Assembly: GCF_001735805.1 (NCBI RefSeq)
Contig: NZ_CP017248.1
Location: forward strand, 2,914,001-2,978,000
Source of the DNA: Streptomyces fodineus
GTDB taxonomy: Bacteria; Actinomycetota; Actinomycetes; Streptomycetales; Streptomycetaceae
Length of the DNA: 64,000 nt
Direction of reading: 5' to 3'
Part shown: positions 42,876 through 51,441 of the stretch, piece by piece
Numbering within the stretch: the first letter of the stretch is position 1
How the letters are laid out: each line of letters opens with the position of its first letter
Program-made: the position numbers and the translations under genes
Notes under the pieces: generated by a model
What the model saw: only the letters and a program-made list of their open reading frames with translations
Database searches by the model: none
Told to the model about the DNA's origin: nothing

Positions 42876-45731
42876 TCAGTAGGCCGGCATCGTGCGCGGG
42901 CCCAGGTCGTCGCGGGCGGGCGGGGGCGCGAGCCGTACCGTGGCACCGAGGACGCTCACGCCGTGCGGGGCGACGACGACCGGCTCCAGGGTGACGGCGA
43001 CCACCTCCGGATGATCGTCCACCAGCCGGGACACCCGCAGCAGCAGTTCCTCCAGCGCCGGGGTGTCGACGGGCGTGGAGCCGCGCCAGCCGAACAGCAG
43101 CGGTGCCGTACGGATCGAGCGCACCAGCGAGGTCGCCTCCCGGTCGGTGACCGGGACGAGCCGGTGCGCCATGTCCCCGAGCAGCTGGGAGGCGGCCCCG
43201 GCGAGCCCGAAGGACAGCACGGCCCCGGCCGCCGGATCGATCACGGCCCGTACGACGGTGTCGACCCCGCGCGGTGCCATGCCCTGCACCACGGGCCGCA
43301 GCTCCTCCGGCTTCCCGAACAAATCGGTCAACTCGGCGTATGCCCGGCGCAGTTGCTCCTCGTCCGCGAGGTCGAGCCGTACGCCGCCCAGGTCGGCGCG
43401 GTGTCTGAGGTGCGGGGCGGTGGCCTTGAGGGCGACCGGGTAGCCGAGGGTGCGGGCGGCCTCGGCGGCGGCGTCGGGGGTGAGGGCGGGCAGCGCGCGC
43501 CGCACCGGGATGCCGTACCTGCCGAGCAGCTCGCAGGTCTCCCCATCGGAGATGGTGAGCCCTTCCCCGCGCGCGAGCAGCTCGCCTATGAGCCCTGCGG
43601 CCCCCTTCTCGTCGATGTCGTCGAACTCGGGCACCTTTCCCGGGTCCATGGCCTCCCGCCGCCACTGCCCGTACTTGACGGCTTCGGCAAGGGCACGGAC
43701 GGCGCGTTCGGCGGCGGGGTAGGCGGGGATGAGACGGGTGCCATCCGCGGGGGCCATCGGTGCGGTGGGCAGTCGTTCCGCAGGGCGGTGGGGGTCCCGC
43801 TCGAACGAAGCCGAGAGCGGGGGAGGGTGGGAACCGGGGGCCGACACGACGGCCTGTGGTGCGGTACTGGCCGCGGCCGACAGCGCCTCCGCGAGTCCCC
43901 CGAGCTCCACGTGCACCACCAGCACCGGCTTACCGGGTACCGCAGCCGCCGCCGACCTGAGCGCCTCCGCCAGCTCCGCGTCCCCCGGCGACGCCTCCCC
44001 GATGGCAGGGATCGCCGTCACCACGACGGAGTCGCACGTGTCATCGGCCAGCGCGGCGGACAGCGCCCGGTGGAAGTCCTCCGCCGTCGCCCCGGTGGTC
44101 AGGTCCAGCGGACGCGACGGCCGTAGCCCCTCCGCCAGACACCGGTCGTACGTCAGCGCGCCCAGCGACTCGGAGTTGCCGAGGATCGCCACCCGCGGCC
44201 CCGCCGGCAGCGGCTGACGCGCGAGCAGCAGCCCCGCGTCGACCAGCTCGGTGATCGTGTCGACCCGGAGCACCCCGGCCTGCCGCAGCAGCGCGGAGAC
44301 GGTGGCGTGCGGCAGCCGGGTGGCCCGTACCGCGTGCCCTTGTGGCGCGGAGCCGACCCCCTGCACCACGACCAGCGGCTTCGCCGCCGCCGTACGCCGC
44401 GCGAGGCGCGTGAACTTGCGCGGGTTGCCGATGGACTCCAGGTACATGAGGGCGACGTCGGTCTCGGGGTCGTCGTACCAGTACTGCAGGACGTCGTTGC
44501 CGGAGACGTCCGCGCGGTTGCCGGCGGACACGAACGTGGACACGCCGGTGACCCCGGTGACCCCTCCCCCGCGCCGGTGCAGCCGGGACAGCAGGGCGAT
44601 GCCGATGGCGCCGGACTGGGCGAACATCCCGATGCGGCCGGGGCGGGGCATCTCGGGGGCGAGGGAGGCGTTCAGCCGGACGTCCGCCGCGGTGTTGATG
44701 ATCCCGAAGGCGTTCGGGCCGATGATCCGCATGCCGTACGCGCGCGCGTGCCGCACGAGTGCCCGCTGCCGCTCGCGCCCCTCGGGCCCGCTCTCGGCGT
44801 ACCCGGCGGACAGTACGACGAGCCCCTGCACGCCGTGTTCTCCGCACTCGGCGACCACGCCGGGCACGTACTCGGCCGGTACGGCGACGACGGCGAGGTC
44901 CACCGGACCCTCGATGTCCCGCACGCACCGGTACGCGGGCACCCCGTCGACCTGCGTGAGGTCCTCCGGGAAGGCCTTGTTCACGGCGTGCAGCCGGCCG
45001 CCGTAGCCGGCGTCCCGGATGTTGCCCAGGACGCTGCGGCCGACTCCGCCGGGGGCACGGCCGACGCCGACGACCGCCACGGAGCCGGGCCTGAGCAGCC
45101 GCCGCACCGAGCGGGCCTCGGCGCGCTGTTCCCGGGCGCGCTGCACGGCGAGGGAGCGGTCGGTGGGTTCGAGGTCGAACTCCAGGCGGACGACGCCGTC
45201 CTCGAAGCTGCGTTCCTGGGTGTAGCCGGCGTCCGTGAACACCTTGATCATCTTGGTGTTGGCGGGCAGCACCTCGGCGGCGAAGCGGCGGATGCCGCGC
45301 TCTCGGGCGACGGCCGCGATGTGCTCCAGCAGGGCGGAGGCGACCCCGCGGCCCTGGTGGGCGTCCTGCACGAGGAAGGCGACCTCGGCCTCGTCGGCGG
45401 GTGCGGAGGCGGGCAGACCGTCGGCGCCGATGCGGTCATAGCGTACGGTGGCGATGAACTCGCCGCCGATGGTGGCCGCGAGTCCCACCCGGTCCACAAA
45501 GTCGTGGTGCGTGAAGCGGTGGACGTCCTTGGCGGAGAGTCGCGGGTACGGCGCGAAGAAGCGGTAGTACTTCGACTCGTCCGAGACCTGCTCGTAGAAG
45601 CTGACCAGGCGGTCGGCGTCATCGATGGTGATGGGCCGGATGCGCGCGGTACCCCCGTCGCGCAGCACCACGTCCGCCTCCCAGTGGGCGGGGTACTCGA
45701 GCCGGTCCTGCCGGTCCGCCGAGGTCTGCAT
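42876..45731 (-). CDS. GNAT acetyltransferase fused to NDP-forming acyl-CoA synthetase-like protein (protein acetyltransferase Pat type)
   Basis: 951 residues. An N-terminal GNAT domain spans about residues 20-165, with acetyl-CoA loop VQDAHQGRGVASALLEHI. The CoA-binding, ligase and ATP-grasp parts of an acetate-CoA ligase (ADP-forming) follow: VAVVGVGRAPGGVGRSVLGNI, IIGPNAFGIINTAAD, and ATP-grasp ARTLGYPVALKATAPHLRHR. The catalytic His motif normally reading ASHTG is replaced (ATRLPHATVSALLRQAGV), so the synthetase part is probably regulatory. It likely acetylates lysines of metabolic enzymes such as acyl-CoA synthetases. ATG 45731 starts the family-like sequence. Divergent from ptsH. Confidence 0.88.
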   Translation of the reverse strand: MQTSADRQDRLEYPAHWEADVVLRDGGTARIRPITIDDADRLVSFYEQVSDESKYYRFFAPYPRLSAKDVHRFTHHDFVDRVGLAATIGGEFIATVRYDRIGADGLPASAPADEAEVAFLVQDAHQGRGVASALLEHIAAVARERGIRRFAAEVLPANTKMIKVFTDAGYTQERSFEDGVVRLEFDLEPTDRSLAVQRAREQRAEARSVRRLLRPGSVAVVGVGRAPGGVGRSVLGNIRDAGYGGRLHAVNKAFPEDLTQVDGVPAYRCVRDIEGPVDLAVVAVPAEYVPGVVAECGEHGVQGLVVLSAGYAESGPEGRERQRALVRHARAYGMRIIGPNAFGIINTAADVRLNASLAPEMPRPGRIGMFAQSGAIGIALLSRLHRRGGGVTGVTGVSTFVSAGNRADVSGNDVLQYWYDDPETDVALMYLESIGNPRKFTRLARRTAAAKPLVVVQGVGSAPQGHAVRATRLPHATVSALLRQAGVLRVDTITELVDAGLLLARQPLPAGPRVAILGNSESLGALTYDRCLAEGLRPSRPLDLTTGATAEDFHRALSAALADDTCDSVVVTAIPAIGEASPGDAELAEALRSAAAAVPGKPVLVVHVELGGLAEALSAAASTAPQAVVSAPGSHPPPLSASFERDPHRPAERLPTAPMAPADGTRLIPAYPAAERAVRALAEAVKYGQWRREAMDPGKVPEFDDIDEKGAAGLIGELLARGEGLTISDGETCELLGRYGIPVRRALPALTPDAAAEAARTLGYPVALKATAPHLRHRADLGGVRLDLADEEQLRRAYAELTDLFGKPEELRPVVQGMAPRGVDTVVRAVIDPAAGAVLSFGLAGAASQLLGDMAHRLVPVTDREATSLVRSIRTAPLLFGWRGSTPVDTPALEELLLRVSRLVDDHPEVVAVTLEPVVVAPHGVSVLGATVRLAPPPARDDLGPRTMPAY

Positions 45732-45869
45732 GGGCCCCAGAGTACGGCTCGCGTACGACAACGGCGCGGGGCAGTCTGTGGAGGACGACACGTCGGACCG
45801 AGGCCGCGGTTCGACGCCACGCCAGGGCTGGACGAAGGTCCGATCCGGGCATGCTTCACGATGTGGGAA

Positions 45870-45885
45870 ACTGGTCTAGACAACC
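45870..45885. promoter_or_regulatory. DasR-responsive element (dre) before ptsH
   Basis: ACTGGTCTAGACAACC matches the palindromic dre consensus ACTGGTCTAGACCAGT at 13 of 16 positions. It is 25 bases upstream of the ptsH start. In S. coelicolor, DasR represses pts genes through such sites and is relieved by glucosamine-6-phosphate. Confidence 0.75.
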
Positions 45886-45909
45886 CTGAAGACTGAAGGG
45901 CAGCAACAC

Positions 45910-46191
45910 ATGGCTGAGCGCCGCGTCAACGTCGGCTGGGCCGAGGGCCTCCACGCCCGCCCCGCCTCCATCTTCGTCCGAGCCGCCACGGCCGCAGGCG
46001 TCCCGGTGACGATCGCCAAGGCTGACGGCACTCCCGTCAACGCGGCCTCCATGCTGGCTGTCCTGGGCCTGGGCGCCCAGGGTGGCGAGGAGATCGTGCT
46101 GGCCTCCGACGCCGAGGGCGCGGACATCGCCCTGGACCGTCTGGCCAAGCTGGTTTCCGAGGGTCTCGAGGAACTGCCCGAAACGGTCTGA
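45910..46191 (+). CDS. ptsH: Phosphocarrier protein HPr
   Basis: 93-residue cytosolic phosphocarrier of the sugar phosphotransferase system. It passes phosphate from enzyme I to EIIA at the active His in EGLHARPAS. The regulatory Ser region is VNAASMLAVLGLG. GAAGG lies upstream of the ATG. It is monocistronic, with a dre upstream and a terminator downstream. It should serve N-acetylglucosamine and fructose uptake. Confidence 0.95.
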   Translation: MAERRVNVGWAEGLHARPASIFVRAATAAGVPVTIAKADGTPVNAASMLAVLGLGAQGGEEIVLASDAEGADIALDRLAKLVSEGLEELPETV

Positions 46192-46211
46192 GCATCAGCG
46201 CGCTGATACTC

Positions 46212-46248
46212 CGGAGCCGCGTCGCCCTTTTCGGACGGCGCGGCTCCG
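46212..46248 (+). terminator. ptsH terminator
   Basis: Perfect 10-bp outer stem CGGAGCCGCG/CGCGGCTCCG with an inner partly paired loop, followed by CTCTTTCCC. It lies between the convergent ptsH and GntR genes. Confidence 0.75.
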
Positions 46249-46338
46249 CTCTTTCCCGGCTCATTGCGCGCACACGGGAATTGCGGCAGCGGAAATACAC
46301 CGCCGCCGAATAACTCTTCTTTGTATACGGCGTCCGTG

Positions 46339-47025
46339 TTAATGCCGGACGCCCGACATGTTTACGGCGTGTTGCGAAGTCCTCACACGCTCGGCGGCCC
46401 CGGAAAAACGCAGCCGGTGCGCGGCCGTCGCACGCTCGGCGTGCAGCGCCGTGACCGCCCGCGCGCGCTCGCCGTCGCCGCGCGCCACCGCGTCCACGAT
46501 GGCGCCGTGCTCCGCCCAGTGGTCCGCCGGGCTCGGCGGCGCCTCCACCGCGTACATCCAGGCGATCTTGTGCCGCAGCTGGGTGAGCATCGCGGTCAGC
46601 GAGGGGCTGCCACAGGCCTGGGCGAGCGTCTCGTGGAACCAGCCGCCAAGGGAGCGCAGATCCTCGCTGCTGCCGCTCCTGGCCCGCTCCTGACCCAGCC
46701 TGACCAGGCCGCGCAGCACCTTCAGATGGGCCTCGGTGCGCCGCTGGGCGGCCCGGGCGGCGCCGAGCGGCTCCAGGAGCATGCGCATCTCCAGCAGGTC
46801 GGCCGCCTCCTGCTCGGTCGGCTCGGCCACGCACGCGCCCGCGTGCCGGCGCGTCACGACGAAACCCTCGGCCTCCAGGGTGCGCAGGGCCTCACGGACG
46901 GGGACGCGCGAGACGCCGTAGCGACGGGCCAGGACTTCCTCGGTGAGGCGGCCGCCGCGCTCGTGGACACCGGCGACGATGTCGTCCCGGATCGCCGTGC
47001 ATACCGAGTGCGCCGGAATACGCAT
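46339..47025 (-). CDS. GntR/FadR-family transcriptional regulator
   Basis: 228 residues. The N-terminal winged helix-turn-helix (LTEEVLARRYGVSRVPVREAL, RTLEAEGFVVTRRHAGACV) is followed by an FCD ligand domain (RMLLEPLGAARAAQRR, HETLAQACGSPSLTAML). The metal-ligand histidine pattern continues through WAEHGAIVDAVARGD. The ligand is probably a small organic acid. Convergent with ptsH; no obvious operon partner. Confidence 0.88.
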   Translation of the reverse strand: MRIPAHSVCTAIRDDIVAGVHERGGRLTEEVLARRYGVSRVPVREALRTLEAEGFVVTRRHAGACVAEPTEQEAADLLEMRMLLEPLGAARAAQRRTEAHLKVLRGLVRLGQERARSGSSEDLRSLGGWFHETLAQACGSPSLTAMLTQLRHKIAWMYAVEAPPSPADHWAEHGAIVDAVARGDGERARAVTALHAERATAAHRLRFSGAAERVRTSQHAVNMSGVRH

Positions 47026-47178
47026 GACCGACCTCCGCCTTAATCCCCGTGAAACGTCGACGATGGACGCGTGTTCCCGTGACTCTATTCCAATGAGCCG
47101 GAATTTCCGACGGCGGGTCGGAATCCATGGATATTTTTTGGTCAGCGAGTCCGGTGGACGCCGTGCAAAACACCGAAA

Positions 47179-47201
47179 GCCCCGGCTCGACGAGCCGGGG
47201 C
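47179..47201 (-). terminator. Terminator after the M23 peptidase gene
   Basis: GCCCCGGCTCG-A-CGAGCCGGGGC, 11-bp stem, followed in the minus direction by T-rich sequence (TTTCGGTGTTTTG). It lies 27 bases after the peptidase stop. Confidence 0.8.
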
Positions 47202-47227
47202 CGCGGGATACCGAACGGGCGTCCGGG

Positions 47228-47971
47228 TCAGACGTTCACGCCGTGCTTGCGGAGATAGGCGACGGGGTCGACGTCCGAGCCGTAGTCGGGGGTCGTACGG
47301 GCCTCGAAGTGCAGGTGCGGGCCGGTGGTGTTGCCGGTCGCGCCGGACAGGCCGATCTGCTGGCCCGGGGTGACCTGCTGGCCGACCGTGACGCCGATGG
47401 ACGACAGGTGGCCGTACTGGGTGTACATGCCGTCGGCCATCCGGATCACGATCTGGTTGCCGTACGCGCCGCCCCAGCCGGTGGAGACGACGGTGCCGGA
47501 GCCGACCGCGTGGACGGACGTGCCGCTGGCCGCGTGGAAGTCGATGCCGGTGTGCGAGCCGGAGGACCACAGGGAGCTGCTGGCCTTGTAGCCCGTGGAG
47601 ACGTAGGAGTTGGCTATCGGGGCCACGAAGGCGTTCAGGCGCCTGCGCTCGGCCTCGCGGGCGGCGCGGGCCTTGGCCTCGCGCACCTCCTGGGCGCGCT
47701 TGGCCACGGCCTCCTCGGCCGCCTTCTGGTCTGCGGCCCGCTGCTGGGCGGCGGCCTGCGTGTCGATCTGCTCGGCGATGTCGTCACCGGCGGTGATCAC
47801 CGGGGTGAGACCGGTCTGCTCGGCGGAGTTCTGCGCGGCGAACGCCGGGGACGCCGCGAGGGTGCCGATGACACCGGTGGTGGTGAGGGCCGCGACACCG
47901 GCCGCCTGAGCGGTGGTGCGCTTGACCCGGCCGGGCTTGCGGTGCTTCCCGGTGGCGCACATGAACGCCAT
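47228..47971 (-). CDS. Secreted M23-family peptidoglycan endopeptidase
   Basis: 247 residues. A Sec signal peptide (basic GKHRKPGRVKR, hydrophobic core, ASPAFA cleavage) precedes a coiled-coil Ala/Glu/Arg helix at about residues 60-115. The LytM domain follows with zinc ligands in HTGIDFHAA and HLHFEA. It should cleave cross-bridges in peptidoglycan. ATG 47971 has AAAGGA about 12 bases upstream. The leader holds a c-di-AMP riboswitch, tying expression to this second messenger. Confidence 0.92.
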   Translation of the reverse strand: MAFMCATGKHRKPGRVKRTTAQAAGVAALTTTGVIGTLAASPAFAAQNSAEQTGLTPVITAGDDIAEQIDTQAAAQQRAADQKAAEEAVAKRAQEVREAKARAAREAERRRLNAFVAPIANSYVSTGYKASSSLWSSGSHTGIDFHAASGTSVHAVGSGTVVSTGWGGAYGNQIVIRMADGMYTQYGHLSSIGVTVGQQVTPGQQIGLSGATGNTTGPHLHFEARTTPDYGSDVDPVAYLRKHGVNV

Positions 47972-47996
47972 GGAGTGGCTGGTCCTTTCCTTCCCT

Positions 47997-48140
47997 CTCG
48001 CCTACCGGGTTAGCTGACGGGTTCGGAGCAGGAAGGTCTCCTACGGGCCCCCTCGCTGCCGCGCGGGCGCCCGATTCACCCCAGGGACGGTGGGTCCCCG
48101 GCTCCCCTGGCTCGCGCCGTACGGGGACTCGGCGATGACT
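47997..48140 (-). promoter_or_regulatory. c-di-AMP riboswitch (ydaO/yuaA class)
   Basis: The minus strand carries the class signatures in order: GAGCCGGGGACCCA, TGGGGTGAATCGGGCGC, AGGAGACCTTCC, CGAACCCGTCAGCTAACCCG and GTAGGCG. The P1 stem pairs CGCC with GGCG at the ends. It lies just before the M23 peptidase start. In Streptomyces such switches turn off cell-wall hydrolase genes when c-di-AMP binds. Confidence 0.88.
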
Positions 48141-48191
48141 GTCCGGTGCCGCGGGCGCGGCGCACTGCCTACTGACGAACAGCCCGGACGA

Positions 48192-48242
48192 CGCTACGAA
48201 AGCCCGCTTTCGAATCCCAAACGGATCCGGGCTTTTGTAGCG
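48192..48242. repeat. 15-bp stem-loop upstream of the riboswitch
   Basis: CGCTACGAAAGCCCG pairs with CGGGCTTTTGTAGCG through all 15 positions with one G-T pair, around a 21-base loop. It lies between the riboswitch and the M16 terminator, so it is near the likely riboswitch promoter. Function unknown. Confidence 0.55.
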
Positions 48243-48306
48243 CATCCCACAGGGCAGACAGGCAACCTCCGCCGCAAATCGGGCATCTGGAGAAGGGAGT
48301 GGAACA

Positions 48307-48348
48307 GCGTGGGGCCCTGACGGCCTGTAGGTCGTCAGGGCCCCACGC
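48307..48348 (-). terminator. Terminator of the M16 peptidase operon, 16-bp perfect stem
   Basis: GCGTGGGGCCCTGACG and its exact complement around a 10-base loop, about 45 bases after the second M16 gene's stop. Confidence 0.8.
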
Positions 48349-48394
48349 GCGCGTGCGGCTGCCCGGGCGTACCCGGCCGCCGCGACGGCTGCCT

Positions 48395-49783
48395 CTACTC
48401 GGCCGCCACGACGGTGACTTCGCCGATGCCGAGCGCCTCGACCGGCGCCTTGATCTGGGCGGCGTCACCGACCAGGACGGTCACCAGGCGCTCCACCGGG
48501 AAGGCGTTCACGACCGCAGCCGTGGCCTCCACCGTGCCCGTCGCGGCGAGCTGCTGATAGAGCGTCGCCTGGAAGTCGTCGGGCAGATGCTGCTCGACCT
48601 GGTCGGCCAGCGTGCTCGCGACGGCCGCCGCGGTCTCGTACTTCAGCGGCGCCACCCCGACGAGGTTCTGCACGGCCACGTCCCGCTCGGCGTCGGTCAG
48701 GCCGTCCGCCGCGAGGGTGCGCAGCACCTTCCACAGGTCCTCCAGCGCGGGGCCGGTGTTGGGGGTGTCCACGGAGCCGCTGATGGCGAGCATCGAGGCA
48801 CCCGTGCCATCCGGGGCCGAGCGCAGGACCTGCCCGAAGGCGCGCACACCGTAGGTGTAGCCCTTCTCCTCGCGCAGGACGCGGTCCAGGCGGGAGGTGA
48901 GGGTGCCGCCGAGGCAGTAGGTGCCGAGCACCTGGGCGGGCCACACGCGGTCGTGCCGGTCGGGGCCGACGCGGCCGATGAGCAGCTGCGTCTGGACGGC
49001 GCCGGGCCGGTCCACGATCACCACGCGGCCGGTGTCGTCGGCGGTCACCGGCGGCACGGGCCGCGGCTGGCCCGGGGTGCCGGTCCAGCCGCCCAGGGTG
49101 TCGCCGAGCAGCGCGTCCAGGTCGGCCCCGGTCAGGTCGCCGACCACGACCACGGTGGCCGTCGCGGGGCGTACGTGCCGGTCGTAGAAGGCGCGTACGG
49201 CGGCGGCGTCGATCTTCTCGACCGTCTCCTCGGTGCCCTGGCGCGGGCGCGACATGCGCGAGGCCGCCGGGAACAGCTCCTTGGAGAGCTCCTTGGCGGC
49301 CCGGCGGGAGGGGTTGGCCAGCTCGTGCGGGATCTCGTCCATGCGGTTGCGGACCAGCCGCTCGACCTCGCTCTCGGCGAACGCGGGCGCCCGCAGCGCG
49401 TCGGCGAGCAGACCGAGGCCCTTGGCCAGGCGGGAGGCCGGGACCTCCAGGCTGATCCGGACGCCGGGGTGGTCGGCGTGCGAGTCCAGCGTGGCGCCCG
49501 CGCGCTCCAGCTCGGCGGCGAACTCCTCGGCGGAGTGCTTGTCGGTGCCCTCGGAGAAGGCGCGCGCCATGATCGTGGCGACGCCGTCCAGGCCGGCCGG
49601 TTCGGCGTCCAGGGGCGCGTCCAGCAGCACCTCGACGGCGACGACCTGCTGGCCGGGGCGGTGGCAGCGCAGCACGGTCAGGCCGTTGTCGAGCGTGCCC
49701 CGCTCGGGGGCCGGGAACGCCCACGGCCTGGCCTCGCCGGGCTGCGGCTGGGGGTGGAAGTCCATGGTGGCGAGCTCGGTCAC
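48395..49783 (-). CDS. M16-family peptidase-like protein, non-catalytic partner
   Basis: 462 residues with tandem M16 domains. The zinc motif HxxEH is absent: the equivalent segment reads GVATIMARAFSEGTDKHSAEE. The second domain keeps TYGVRAFGQVL-type sequence. GTG 49783 overlaps the upstream peptidase stop by GTGA. Such inactive subunits pair with an active M16 subunit to form the digestion chamber. Confidence 0.87.
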   Translation of the reverse strand: MTELATMDFHPQPQPGEARPWAFPAPERGTLDNGLTVLRCHRPGQQVVAVEVLLDAPLDAEPAGLDGVATIMARAFSEGTDKHSAEEFAAELERAGATLDSHADHPGVRISLEVPASRLAKGLGLLADALRAPAFAESEVERLVRNRMDEIPHELANPSRRAAKELSKELFPAASRMSRPRQGTEETVEKIDAAAVRAFYDRHVRPATATVVVVGDLTGADLDALLGDTLGGWTGTPGQPRPVPPVTADDTGRVVIVDRPGAVQTQLLIGRVGPDRHDRVWPAQVLGTYCLGGTLTSRLDRVLREEKGYTYGVRAFGQVLRSAPDGTGASMLAISGSVDTPNTGPALEDLWKVLRTLAADGLTDAERDVAVQNLVGVAPLKYETAAAVASTLADQVEQHLPDDFQATLYQQLAATGTVEATAAVVNAFPVERLVTVLVGDAAQIKAPVEALGIGEVTVVAAE

Positions 49784-51183
49784 TTGGCCGTCTCCTCGTT
49801 CTCGTTCTCGTCGGCGCCCGCCTCTACGGTGGCTTCCTGCTCCGGGTCCTCGGGGACGTCGGCGTCCGGGGCCTCCTCCGGGGACTTCGGTTCGTAGACC
49901 AGGACCGCCCGGTTGTCGGGGCGCAGACGGGCCTTGGCGACCTCCTGGACCTCCTCCGCGGTCACCTCCAGGACGCGCTTGACGGCGGTGAGCGCGAGCT
50001 GCGGGTCGCCGAACAGCACGGCGTACCGGCACAGTTCGTCGGCACGGCCGGCGACCGTGCCCAGCCGGTCCAGCCACTCGCGCTCCAACTGGGCCTGGGC
50101 CCGCTCCATTTCCTCCGGTGTGGGGCCCTCCGCGGCGAACCGGGCCAGCTCCTCGTCGATTGCGGTCTCGATGACCGGCACCTCGACGTCACCGGAGGCC
50201 TTCACATCCAGCCAGCCCATGGAGGGCGCGCCGGCCAGACGCAGCAGGCCGAAGCCGGCCGCGACGGCCGTACGGTCACGGCGCACCAGTCGGTTGTACA
50301 GGCGGGAGGACTCGCCGCCGCCGAGGATGGTCAGGGCCAGGTCGGCGGCGTCGCACGCGCGCGTGCCGTCGTGCGGGAGCCGGTAGGCGGCCATCAGGGC
50401 GCGCGCCGGGACCTCCCCGACGACGACCTCGCGCTTCTGCTCGCCGATGATGTCCGGCAGGGAGCCGTCGCGGGGCGCGGGCTTGCCGTCGTGGGACGGG
50501 ATCGACCCGAAGTACTTCTCGATCCAGGCAAGGGTCTGCCGGGGGTCGATGTCGCCGACCACGGAGAGCACCGCGTTGTTCGGCGCGTAGTAGGTGCGGA
50601 AGAACCGGCGGGCGTCCTCCAGGGTGGCCGCGTCCAGGTCCGCCATGGAGCCGATCGGGGTGTGGTGGTAGGGGTGGCCCTCCGGGTACGACAGGCCCGT
50701 CAGCTTCTCGAAGGCGGTGCCGTAGGGGACGTTGTCGTAGCGCTGGCGGCGCTCGTTCTTGACGACGTCCCGCTGGTTCTCCATGGACTCGTCGTCCAGG
50801 GCGGCCAGCAGCGAGCCCATGCGGTCGGCCTCCAGCCAGAGGGCGAGCTCCAGCTGGTGGGCGGGCATGGTCTCGAAGTAGTTCGTGCGCTCGAAGCTGG
50901 TGGTGCCGTTGAGCGAGCCGCCCGCGCCCTGTACGAGCTCGAAGTGACCGTTGCCCTTGACCTGCGCCGAGCCCTGGAACATCAAGTGCTCGAAAAGGTG
51001 AGCCAGGCCGGTACGCTCCTTGACTTCGTGGCGGGAGCCGACGTCGTACCAGAGGCAGACCGCCGCCACCGGGGTCAGGTGGTCCTCGGAGAGCACCACG
51101 CGCAGACCGTTGGCCAGGCGGTGCTCGGTCGCTGTCAGGCCCCCGGAGCCTGCCTCGGCTGTGGTCGTGTGACCCATGGGCAT
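49780..51183 (-). CDS. M16-family zinc peptidase, catalytic subunit
   Basis: 467 residues. The inverted zinc motif is intact (GLAHLFEHLMFQGS), with the downstream acidic ligand region VVKNERRQRYDN and substrate-groove GDIDPRQTL. The C-terminus ends in about 40 acidic residues. ATG 51183 is favoured because AAGGG is six bases upstream; ATGs at 51177 and 51189 are nearby. It is divergent from parC. Probably degrades or processes peptides; substrate unknown. Confidence 0.88.
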   Translation of the reverse strand: MPMGHTTTAEAGSGGLTATEHRLANGLRVVLSEDHLTPVAAVCLWYDVGSRHEVKERTGLAHLFEHLMFQGSAQVKGNGHFELVQGAGGSLNGTTSFERTNYFETMPAHQLELALWLEADRMGSLLAALDDESMENQRDVVKNERRQRYDNVPYGTAFEKLTGLSYPEGHPYHHTPIGSMADLDAATLEDARRFFRTYYAPNNAVLSVVGDIDPRQTLAWIEKYFGSIPSHDGKPAPRDGSLPDIIGEQKREVVVGEVPARALMAAYRLPHDGTRACDAADLALTILGGGESSRLYNRLVRRDRTAVAAGFGLLRLAGAPSMGWLDVKASGDVEVPVIETAIDEELARFAAEGPTPEEMERAQAQLEREWLDRLGTVAGRADELCRYAVLFGDPQLALTAVKRVLEVTAEEVQEVAKARLRPDNRAVLVYEPKSPEEAPDADVPEDPEQEATVEAGADENENEETAK

Positions 51184-51441
51184 GTACATCCCTTCGCAAG
51201 CGGTTGCGGTTGTGGAAACCGCGGTTTTCCTGCCGTTCCAGCCACTGTATGCAAAGCGTGCGGGACGTCGGTGAAGTTCCCGCGGGACGTACGCCCAGAG
51301 CGGATCCCGTAACCTGCCCCGGACCCACCAGGGGTCCCGGGAAGCCCGCCGGGACCGGGTCGCGGCACGGGTTGTCAGTGCCTCGGTCCACAATGGTCGG
51401 CGTCAGATCCGTCCCACGCTTCAGCAAGGAGCCAGGCAGCG

